Below, piece by piece: positions 1 to 5,723 of a stretch of DNA of 5,835 nt. Origin of the DNA: an uncultured Eubacteriales bacterium (lineage in GTDB: Bacteria; Bacillota; Clostridia; Oscillospirales; CAG-382); the NCBI GenBank assembly GCA_900550505.1, contig URSI01000082.1, positions 1-5,835 on the forward strand. Direction: 5' to 3'. The notes below the pieces were generated by a model. The model ran no database searches, had not been told where the DNA came from, and saw nothing but the letters and a program-made list of their open reading frames with translations. The number at the start of each line of letters is the position of its first letter. Position 1 is the stretch's first letter. A program made the position numbers and the translations under genes.

Positions 1-916
1 ACGGCAGCTCGAGACAGGGATCCAGGTATGTTCTTATGACGGAGGCCTCGGCGGAACCGAACATCATCTTCGAAAGCTTGGCAGCTTCCTTGCGCAGCTT
101 TGCACGGACTTCCTCGGGCAGCTTGGCGTGCCGTATCGCTTCGCGGTACTCTTCGTCGTCGTCGGTCTCATCCTCCTCGGCGTCTCCGCCGAGTTCCGCT
201 TTTATTGCCGCCAGCTGTTCACGCAGGTATATATCCCGCTGCGTTTTTTGAAGCTTGGCTTTGACCTTGGTCTGTATTTTGCCTTCAAGCTCAAATATCT
301 CCGCATCGTGTTCGAGCATCGTACTTACGGCGTCGATCCGTTCGAGCGCGTCTCCCAGCTCGAGTATCTGCTGCTTCTGCTGATATTTGACGAGCAGCGA
401 CGCGGCGAGCACGTCCGCGATAAACCCTACGTCCGACGAGCCTTCGAGTATCTCTGCCACTTCGTCCGAGGGACGCGGCACGAACCGCAGGTACGAGCGG
501 TACGCGTTGTAGGCGCGCAGCACTGCCGCGTCGCTCTTTTTTTCGTCATTGCACGGCGTCGTCTCGAGCGGACAGACCTCTGTTATGAGAAACTCCGAAG
601 CTTCATCGTGCGATACGGAAACGGTCTGGGCACGGAAAAGCCCCTGTACCACTATCTGTCTGTTGCCTCCGGAGAGCCGCAAAGAGCGTTCTATCCGTGC
701 GACGACTCCGACGCTGTAAAGGTCCTGTCCATCCGGGTCGATGACATCTGAGTCTTTTTGCGTCACGAGAAAAACGAGGCTGCCGTTTTCCTCTGCATAT
801 TTCAAAGCTTTTACCGAGGAGCGCCGTGCGATCTCGAAGGTCGTCGTCACTCCCGGAAATACGACCAGCCCGCGCAGGGCGATGGTCGCGTATGTCTGGG
901 TCATTACCTGTTGCAT
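1..916 (-). CDS. lon: Lon ATP-dependent protease, N-terminal part (cut by window edge)
   Basis: Lon is a cytoplasmic AAA+ serine protease that degrades misfolded and specific regulatory proteins. Only the first 305 residues are here; the frame is still open at base 1. Residues about 8-205 form the LON substrate-binding domain, opening with the typical ALRGLVVFPG (residues 13-22) and including LYSVGVVARI (66-75). Residues about 205-300 are the charged helical linker, with the family hallmark QRDIYLREQLAAIKAELG (226-243), LPEEVRAKL (266-274) and VIRTYLDPCLELP (293-305), the segment that leads into the ATPase domain. The Walker motifs and the Ser-Lys dyad lie outside the window. The linker has a strongly acidic stretch at about 246-257. 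The ATG at 916 follows AGGAG at 921-925 with a short 4-nt spacer; an in-frame ATG at 904 is possible but worse spaced. The gene lies 118 nt after glucokinase. Family assignment is firm. Confidence 0.96.
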   Translation of the reverse strand, partial: MQQVMTQTYATIALRGLVVFPGVTTTFEIARRSSVKALKYAEENGSLVFLVTQKDSDVIDPDGQDLYSVGVVARIERSLRLSGGNRQIVVQGLFRAQTVSVSHDEASEFLITEVCPLETTPCNDEKKSDAAVLRAYNAYRSYLRFVPRPSDEVAEILEGSSDVGFIADVLAASLLVKYQQKQQILELGDALERIDAVSTMLEHDAEIFELEGKIQTKVKAKLQKTQRDIYLREQLAAIKAELGGDAEEDETDDDEEYREAIRHAKLPEEVRAKLRKEAAKLSKMMFGSAEASVIRTYLDPCLELP

Positions 917-920
917 TTTT

Positions 921-925
921 CTCCT
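921..925 (-). promoter_or_regulatory. Ribosome binding site of lon
   Basis: AGGAG on the minus strand, four bases before the ATG at 916. The spacer is short, but the alternative ATG at 904 would sit 16 bases away, so this site favours 916 as the start. Confidence 0.65.
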
Positions 926-976
926 GTGTGCGAAATCTCGCGTCCGGCAGTTGTTTTTCCGTCAGTTCTCGGGACT

Positions 977-1002
977 GCGCCGGCGCTTTGCGCGGCAGGC
1001 GC
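977..1002 (-). other. GC-rich stem-loop in the glcK-lon gap
   Basis: On the minus strand GCGCC (1002-998) can pair with GGCGC (981-977), and inside it GCGC (993-990) pairs with GCGC (986-983) around an AAA loop, leaving a small asymmetric internal loop. The 3' half is also a perfect 10-base palindrome, GCGCCGGCGC (977-986). No T-tract follows, so this is not a standard intrinsic terminator. It could slow transcription, protect an RNA end or be chance in GC-rich DNA; the pairing is read directly, the role is unknown. Confidence 0.4.
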
Positions 1003-1018
1003 GCGGTTGAGATTTACT

Positions 1019-1032
1019 GACCGGAGACCGGA
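1019..1032 (-). repeat. Tandem 7-bp direct repeat just after glcK
   Basis: Two exact head-to-tail copies of TCCGGTC (minus strand; 1032-1026 and 1025-1019) directly follow the glucokinase stop codon. They are flanked by a second pair of identical 7-mers, TCAGTAA at 1041-1035 (spanning the stop codon) and at 1020-1014. This looks like a small local duplication. It does not fit the CtsR heptad operator or the CIRCE element that sometimes control protease genes. Confidence 0.5.
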
Positions 1033-1034
1033 AC

Positions 1035-1988
1035 TTACTGAAGTCCGAGCATCGCGGCGCCGATGATTCCGGCGTTGTTGCCCAGCTCGGCAATTTTTAT
1101 TTTGGTTCTTGAGGTGCTGTCACGCGCGTAATCCTCGGCGTTCACTATATCGAGCACGGGCTTCAGCAGATAATCGCCTTCACCGCTTATGCCGCCGCCT
1201 ATGCTCAGCACCTCCGGCTGGAATATATTGATGATATTGACTATTCCGTCGGCAAGGTATTTTTCATATTCTTCCACGACCTCCAGCGCCGCCTTGTCGC
1301 CCTGACGAGCGGCCGTAAAGGCGGTTCGGCCGTTGACCTTCGCGAGGTCACCGCCGATGATATCCCACATCACCGTGTCTTTCGTCTCCGCAAGCTTTTC
1401 TTTGGTGGAACGGATGAGCCCGGTGGCGGAGGAATACGTTTCCCAGCAGCCGCGACGTCCGCAAGAGCATTCGCGTCCGCCGTGTACTATGACTATATGT
1501 CCGAGCTCCGGACCGCAGAAGTTGAACCCGCTGTAAACCTTGCGGTCGATTATACAGCCGCCGCCCACGCCGGTCCCGAGCGTTATCATCACCGAGTTGT
1601 CGCAGTTTCTTGCCGCGCCGCACATGGCTTCGCCGAGCGCGGCCGCGTTGGCATCGTTTTCGATGTATGCACGCTTTATTCCGGACATGTCCTGCAGTTT
1701 CTTCACCAGCGGGTAGTTCCTGAACGGCAGTGAGCAGGCGTAATCGACGCTGCCTCTTGCGCGGTTGGCTATGCCGGGCGTGGCTATCCCTATATATTTG
1801 ATATCTGCGAGAGTTATGCCGAATCGTCTGACAAGGTCCAGCGCAAGATCGGCAATATCGCGCGTTATCATGTCCGGCTCACGGTCTGCGAGCGTCGGCA
1901 CCGAGTCCTTGATCAGTATCCTTCCCTTTTCGTCGGTTATGCCGGCGGCGATATTCGTTCCGCCGAGATCGATCCCTATGTAGTACAT
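1035..1988 (-). CDS. glcK: ROK-family glucokinase
   Basis: Cytoplasmic sugar kinase that converts glucose and ATP to glucose-6-phosphate. The 317 residues are the normal length for an ROK (repressor, ORF, kinase) enzyme, and there is no N-terminal DNA-binding domain, so it is a kinase and not an ROK repressor. Visible motifs: phosphate-binding DLGGTN at 7-12; ATPGIAN at 69-75; ENDANAAALGE at 110-120, with D112 as the expected catalytic base; the glycine-rich TLGTGVGGG at 136-144; ELGH at 161-164; and the ROK zinc site CSCGRRGCWE at 174-183, with C174, C176 and C181 plus H164 as ligands. A second glycine-rich turn, IGGGISGEG, is at 263-271. The ATG at 1988 follows AAAGGGG (2006-2000) at an 11-nt spacing. 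It begins 20 nt after hprK stops, so it is very likely co-transcribed. Glucose specificity is inferred from the closest family type; another hexose or N-acetyl sugar is possible. Confidence 0.92.
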   Translation of the reverse strand: MYYIGIDLGGTNIAAGITDEKGRILIKDSVPTLADREPDMITRDIADLALDLVRRFGITLADIKYIGIATPGIANRARGSVDYACSLPFRNYPLVKKLQDMSGIKRAYIENDANAAALGEAMCGAARNCDNSVMITLGTGVGGGCIIDRKVYSGFNFCGPELGHIVIVHGGRECSCGRRGCWETYSSATGLIRSTKEKLAETKDTVMWDIIGGDLAKVNGRTAFTAARQGDKAALEVVEEYEKYLADGIVNIINIFQPEVLSIGGGISGEGDYLLKPVLDIVNAEDYARDSTSRTKIKIAELGNNAGIIGAAMLGLQ

Positions 1989-2008
1989 TGTGTCGTTTGC
2001 CCCTTTCG

Positions 2009-2953
2009 TCAGTTGCCGTGATTATTCTGTTCGAGCAGCTGCATGTACTTTTTATTGAATTCCGCAGCCGTGTTATAGCCCATCTTCTTTTGCCTGTTGT
2101 TCATGGCGGCTATTTCTATCACTACCGCCAGGTTCCTGCCGGGTTTTACCGGCAGCACTATCGACGGTATCTTCAACCCGAGTATCTCCTCGTATTCGTC
2201 GTCGAGCCCCAGCCTCTCGTACATCTTACCCTGCTGCCAAAGCTCAAGGTTGACGACAAGGTCTATCTTTTCCGTCAGTTTGACGGCTCCCATACCGAAG
2301 ATCCGGCGCACATCCACAAGACCAATGCCTCTGAGCTCCACATAGTGGCGTATCAGCTCCGGAGCCGCGCCCACGAGCGTTTTGTTGGATACCTTTTTTA
2401 TCTCCACTGCGTCGTCCGCTATCAGTCTGTGCCCGCGCTTTACGAGCTCTATCGCGGTTTCGCTTTTTCCTATCCCGCTGTCGCCGAGCATCAGTATGCC
2501 TTCGCCGTATACTTCGATCAGCACTCCGTGCTTTGTTATGCGCTCGGCGAGCTGCACGTTAAGGTAAGCTATCAGCGCGGCCATGAAGTTGGAGGTAGTA
2601 TCGTGAGAAAGGTACAATGGTGTGCCGTATTTTTCACACAATTGTGAAAGCTCCGGAAATATGTCCAGCCCTCTTGTCACGACTATACACACCACCCCGC
2701 AGCTCAGAAAGCGCTCGAGCGCCTCCATACGCTGTTCATGCGTGAGCAACTCGATGTACTTGTGCTCCATGTTTCCGATTATCTGGATCCTGCCGCTTTC
2801 GAAATGGTCGAAAAATCCGGCAAGGGGCAGCCCGGGACGGCTGACGTCGTTGCGTATTATGACTCTTGTGGCTATGTCGTCCGGCAAATTTACCGGCTCT
2901 AACATCATTTCTTCTGCTACCTTTGTTATCTCAACGGAATATTCAAGCTTCAT
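2009..2953 (-). CDS. hprK: HPr kinase/phosphorylase
   Basis: Bifunctional enzyme that phosphorylates a serine of HPr (Ser46 in Bacillus) when glycolytic intermediates are high and removes the phosphate when they fall; Ser-P-HPr is the co-repressor of CcpA in catabolite repression. Using the ATG at 2953 the protein has 314 residues, the normal length. The N-terminal domain (about 1-125) precedes the catalytic domain, which carries H142, the Walker A loop GDSGIGKSE (157-165), the acidic pair ADDAVEI (179-185, with D180 and D181), the family signature ELRGIGLVDV (206-215), and the C-terminal loop PVKPGRNLAVVIE (268-280) followed by AAMNNRQKKMG (282-292). All catalytic motifs look intact. The frame extends to a TTG at 2959, but AAGGA (2965-2961) is 7 nt before the ATG and only one base before the TTG, and the ATG overlaps the mnmA stop as ATGA, so 2953 is preferred. 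No ptsH or ccpA lies in the window. Confidence 0.96.
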   Translation of the reverse strand: MKLEYSVEITKVAEEMMLEPVNLPDDIATRVIIRNDVSRPGLPLAGFFDHFESGRIQIIGNMEHKYIELLTHEQRMEALERFLSCGVVCIVVTRGLDIFPELSQLCEKYGTPLYLSHDTTSNFMAALIAYLNVQLAERITKHGVLIEVYGEGILMLGDSGIGKSETAIELVKRGHRLIADDAVEIKKVSNKTLVGAAPELIRHYVELRGIGLVDVRRIFGMGAVKLTEKIDLVVNLELWQQGKMYERLGLDDEYEEILGLKIPSIVLPVKPGRNLAVVIEIAAMNNRQKKMGYNTAAEFNKKYMQLLEQNNHGN

Positions 2954-3981
2954 CCGCAATTCCTTTCGTCGGTGTTATTGCTTTTTTGTCCGGGCTGTAT
3001 GAAGCCTCCCATACACAGCTCATTGCCGCGGTAAAACACGGCCGACTGTCCGGGCGCAGCTATGCAGGGTATTTCTGTTATAACTTCCAGTGTCGATGAC
3101 GACATCCGGTTTACCCGGCAACGTACGGGCACGGCGCGGTACCGCGTGCAGACCTCAAAGTCGCCATCGGGCTCCGTGCACGCCATGAGGTTGACTTCGG
3201 ACACTTCAAATCTTTTCGTTTTCGCGTCCGGACCCACGGTCACGGTGTTTGACCTGGCGTCTATGTCCGTCACGTATATCCTGCCGCCCGCGGCGACTCC
3301 GAGCCCGCGGCGCTGTCCCACCGTACAGGTGCAGATCCCGCGGTGTGTGCCCAATCTGTGTCCGCTCTCGTCAACTATGGGCCCCGGCCTGCCCGCATCT
3401 GCGCGACGCGCCGTGACGAACGCAGCGGTGTTCCCGTCCGGGATGAAGCATACGTCCTGACTTTCACGATAACCCTCAGGGAGGTCAAGCGCCGATTTTT
3501 CCGTGTTCGACAACGGGGTCAACAGTACCGAAAGCTGTTCCTGAGTCAGTCGCCAAAGCATATAGCTCTGATCCTTCGCGGTATCCAGCGCTCTGCGCAC
3601 GGTAAATCTCCCGTTCGATGCACGCACCGCTGCGGCATAATGACCCGTTGCAATGCGGTCGATTCCGTTTGCCCGTGCGTAATCGTAAAGCAGCTCTATT
3701 TTCACCAGACGGTTACAGTCAACGCACGGGTTGGGAGTCCTGCCTGAGGCATAGCCGTCTACAAAACGGGATATCACGTTTTTTTCAAATGTTTGCTGCG
3801 CATTTACTGTGTCAAACCGCACTCCGAGCCTCACGGCGGCGAGCCGTGCGCGTCCCGCAGCTTCGGTATCGCCCGTCATATCTATGTATACTGCCGTGAC
3901 GTCAAAACCCTGTGAACACAGCATTCCGACTGCGGTCACGCTGTCGATGCCTCCGGAAAATCCCACCGCTACCCTGTTCAT
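2950..3981 (-). CDS. mnmA: tRNA-specific 2-thiouridylase MnmA
   Basis: Cytoplasmic ATP-dependent enzyme that makes 2-thiouridine at position 34 of the Lys, Glu and Gln tRNAs, taking sulfur from a cysteine desulfurase. The 343 residues are somewhat short for the family (commonly about 360-370). Motifs in order: ATP-pyrophosphatase P-loop SGGIDS (9-14); NPCVDCN (84-90), where C89 matches the first catalytic cysteine; ATGHYA (111-116); KDQSYMLWRL (136-145); SQDVCFIPDG (174-183), where C178 is the persulfide-carrying cysteine; VGQRRGLG (221-228) at the start of the central domain; and the C-terminal beta-barrel ending APGQSAVFYRG (309-319). Two segments look shortened, after the P-loop domain strand near 34-42 and before SQDVC near 157-173. 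The position that is Asp in the E. coli NPDxxC motif is Cys here (C86). The ATG at 3981 has only a weak GAGAG site and lies 6 nt after the desulfurase stop, so coupling is likely. Confidence 0.94.
   Translation of the reverse strand: MNRVAVGFSGGIDSVTAVGMLCSQGFDVTAVYIDMTGDTEAAGRARLAAVRLGVRFDTVNAQQTFEKNVISRFVDGYASGRTPNPCVDCNRLVKIELLYDYARANGIDRIATGHYAAAVRASNGRFTVRRALDTAKDQSYMLWRLTQEQLSVLLTPLSNTEKSALDLPEGYRESQDVCFIPDGNTAAFVTARRADAGRPGPIVDESGHRLGTHRGICTCTVGQRRGLGVAAGGRIYVTDIDARSNTVTVGPDAKTKRFEVSEVNLMACTEPDGDFEVCTRYRAVPVRCRVNRMSSSTLEVITEIPCIAAPGQSAVFYRGNELCMGGFIQPGQKSNNTDERNCG
2960..2966 (-). promoter_or_regulatory. Ribosome binding site that sets the hprK start
   Basis: AAAGGAA on the minus strand, inside the end of mnmA. 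It gives a 7-nt spacer to the ATG at 2953 and makes the TTG at 2959 implausible. Together with the ATGA overlap it suggests translational coupling of hprK to mnmA. Confidence 0.75.
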
Positions 3982-3987
3982 ATTCTC

Positions 3988-5130
3988 TCAGCGGGGCAGT
4001 TCCCGCATCGTTGCGACGATACGTTCAACATTTTCCGCAATGTAGTCAAGCTCCTCTCGGGTTATGGTCCGCGGCAGCGTCAGCCTGAGCGCGCCGCCCG
4101 CGTCAAGCCCCATGGCGGTCAGCACATGTGAACTCTTCCTGCTGCCGGAGCTGCACGCCGCGCCTGCTGAGGCATATATACCGCAAAGGTCAAGCTGTAA
4201 TATCAGACTTTCCGAATCTATTCCTTCAAAAGAAACATTTACGTTGCAATCAAGTCTCCTGACGGGGCATCCGTTCAGGCGCGCGCCGGGGATGTTCAGC
4301 AGCCGTTGTATCAATATGTCGCGCTTTTCACGGAGCAGATGCGATTCTTCAAGTGCGGCGACAGCCTCTGAAAGAGCACAGGCCATCCCCCGTGCCGCAG
4401 CGACGTTCTGCGTTCCTGATCTGAGCCCACGCTCCTGCCCGCCTCCGCGGATGAGCGGCTCGATGTCGGTCCCCCGCGATACATAAAGTGCGCCTATGCC
4501 GCGCGGCCCGTTAAATTTGTGTGCCGACACCGCGGCAAGGTCAACGCCCAGAGCGTGAAAGTCGAGCGGCATCCGTCCCGCCGCCTGTACGGCATCCGTA
4601 AAGAACAAAGACCCGTGCTTATGCGCCGTCTCGGCAAGGTGTCCGATCGGTTGTATCGTGCCGACTTCGTTGTTCGCCGTCATCACCGCCGTTAGTACCG
4701 TGCGGTCGTCGACAGCCGACGCCAGAACATCCTCGTTTATGATCCCGTCTTTGTCGGGAGGTATCACGACAACCTCCACGCCCTCTTCGGCAAGACGCTC
4801 AAAGGGCGCAAGCACGGCACGGTGTTCAATGGCTGACACGACGGCCTTCATACCGCCGCCGCGCCGCCTGCGGGTGGCTGAAACCGCGCCGGCGACCGCA
4901 AGACAGTCCGATTCCGTCCCGCCCGACGTGAAAAACAGCTCGTCCGCATGACATCCGAGCAGTCCCGCCAACTCCGAACGGGAGGATTCCAGAATGCCCG
5001 CAGCCCGCCGTGCGCTCGAATACAGCCCCGAAGGATTCTCCCAGAAATTTTCGTATACCTCGTTCATCGCTTTCAGCGCTGCCGGGGAGATTGGCGTGGT
5101 GGCGGCGGTATCAGCATATACGCAAAGCAT
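3988..5130 (-). CDS. Cysteine desulfurase (NifS/IscS family), likely sulfur donor to MnmA
   Basis: PLP-dependent enzyme that removes sulfur from L-cysteine, giving alanine and an enzyme-bound persulfide. The 380 residues are the usual length. Motifs: YADTAATTP (5-13) at the N-terminus; SGGTESD (69-75) for the PLP phosphate; H103 in EHRAV, which stacks on the cofactor; NNEVG (153-157); TDAVQAAG (178-185) with D179 and Q182; the Schiff-base lysine K205 in SAHKFNGPRGIG (202-213); RSGTQN (237-242); and the active-site cysteine C326 in AACSSGS (324-330), on the long loop of group I enzymes. The late segment RLTLPRT (349-355) has Pro where relatives usually have Gly or Ser. The ATG at 5130 has AAGGG at a 6-nt spacing and overlaps the upstream stop by one base (TGATG). 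The adjacency to mnmA matches Bacillus yrvO-mnmA, so a role in tRNA thiolation is inferred; a role in Fe-S assembly cannot be excluded, though no iscU/sufU is present. Confidence 0.94.
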   Translation of the reverse strand: MLCVYADTAATTPISPAALKAMNEVYENFWENPSGLYSSARRAAGILESSRSELAGLLGCHADELFFTSGGTESDCLAVAGAVSATRRRRGGGMKAVVSAIEHRAVLAPFERLAEEGVEVVVIPPDKDGIINEDVLASAVDDRTVLTAVMTANNEVGTIQPIGHLAETAHKHGSLFFTDAVQAAGRMPLDFHALGVDLAAVSAHKFNGPRGIGALYVSRGTDIEPLIRGGGQERGLRSGTQNVAAARGMACALSEAVAALEESHLLREKRDILIQRLLNIPGARLNGCPVRRLDCNVNVSFEGIDSESLILQLDLCGIYASAGAACSSGSRKSSHVLTAMGLDAGGALRLTLPRTITREELDYIAENVERIVATMRELPR

Positions 5131-5663
5131 CAGCTGCCCTTTTTACGATAGGCAAAAAACATTACCGTCATATATATATACTGCACCAGCGGGATGAGCA
5201 GTACGAGAAGAATAAACGCAAATATCCAGATCGCAGCCGTCGTGACGGGCTGCTCGCCTCTTGTCAGCTGCCAGAGAGTGAAATCGATGTTATATGCCAA
5301 TACGCCTGCTGCGACGCAATAGATCGCCAGGAGCAGCAACGAGATGTCGAGATAGTGGATAAAGCAGCTTCGGCGCGGTACGGGCGCGGGGGTTTCACCG
5401 CGGAAATATGCCCAGCATTTGTAGCCGCAGATATAGGTATACCCCTGCTTTTCCAGCTCGGCTATGCTCCCGTCACTGTCGCCGTTGTTCACGGCGTCGG
5501 GAAATTTCACCACCGTGATGACGTTTTGAGCGTTTGGTTCAGCCTGAGTGAAACGATAGGTGCAAAACGTGCGGTCGCAAAGCAGCATGCCGCTCTGCGC
5601 CATTTCATTGAGCCATTTTTCTTCGCGGATGCAATTAAAAAAGACTTTTGTCACATCTTCCAC
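5130..5663 (-). CDS. DUF2812-family membrane protein with two C-terminal helices
   Basis: Function unknown. Starting from the GTG at 5663 the protein has 177 residues. Residues about 1-90 match the DUF2812 pattern: EEKWLNEMAQSGMLL (14-28), then CTYRFTQAEP (34-43), and IAELEKQGYTYIC (67-79) followed by W84-A-Y-F-R88. Two hydrophobic helices follow, about 104-125 and 143-168, separated by a short loop. Basic residues before the first helix (PRRS, 96-99) and after the second (YRKKGS, 172-177) suggest that both ends, and thus the DUF2812 domain, are cytoplasmic. There are seven cysteines (11, 29, 34, 79, 83, 100, 116), including C29-x4-C34 and C79-x3-C83. The frame extends up to an ATG at 5735, but that lies upstream of a perfect promoter, whereas AAGGTGG is 7 nt before the GTG; the family N-terminus also fits the shorter form. 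No PadR-type regulator, a frequent companion of DUF2812, is seen nearby. It is the first gene of the operon. Confidence 0.82.
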   Translation of the reverse strand: MEDVTKVFFNCIREEKWLNEMAQSGMLLCDRTFCTYRFTQAEPNAQNVITVVKFPDAVNNGDSDGSIAELEKQGYTYICGYKCWAYFRGETPAPVPRRSCFIHYLDISLLLLAIYCVAAGVLAYNIDFTLWQLTRGEQPVTTAAIWIFAFILLVLLIPLVQYIYMTVMFFAYRKKGS

Positions 5664-5670
5664 AGCACAG

Positions 5671-5677
5671 CCACCTT
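5671..5677 (-). promoter_or_regulatory. Ribosome binding site that sets the DUF2812 GTG start
   Basis: AAGGTGG on the minus strand, seven bases before the GTG at 5663. No ATG follows it at a suitable distance, so the GTG is the best start. Confidence 0.75.
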
Positions 5678-5694
5678 CTCCCCGATTGCACCAT

Positions 5695-5723
5695 ATTATA
5701 CACTCATTATCTCGCCGTGTCAA
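5695..5723 (-). promoter_or_regulatory. Perfect-consensus housekeeping promoter of the operon
   Basis: Minus-strand TTGACA (5723-5718), a spacer of exactly 17 bases (5717-5701), then TATAAT (5700-5695): full match to the sigma-70/sigma-A consensus at both boxes. Transcription should begin near 5687-5689, giving a leader of only about 25 bases before the GTG at 5663, too short for a riboswitch. No clear cre (CcpA) operator is visible over or next to it, so strong constitutive expression is the simplest reading. Confidence 0.9.

Noticed and set aside
128..751. Long plus-strand open frame opposite lon
   Set aside because: It lies antisense to a clearly recognisable Lon N-terminus, its translation resembles no family, and long antisense frames are expected in GC-rich coding DNA.
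1094..1123. Possible lon promoter inside the end of glcK (GTGACA, 18-base spacer, TAAAAA, minus strand)
   Set aside because: The -10 box matches only four of six positions, the spacer is not ideal, and it lies within conserved coding sequence; too weak to call.
1988..2647. Long plus-strand open frame opposite hprK
   Set aside because: It is the antisense shadow of a gene with all HprK motifs intact; no ribosome binding site or family resemblance.
5525..5575. cre-like (CcpA) site in the DUF2812 gene, suggested by the HprK context
   Set aside because: The resemblance breaks at the central CG spacing of the cre consensus, and it is within coding sequence.
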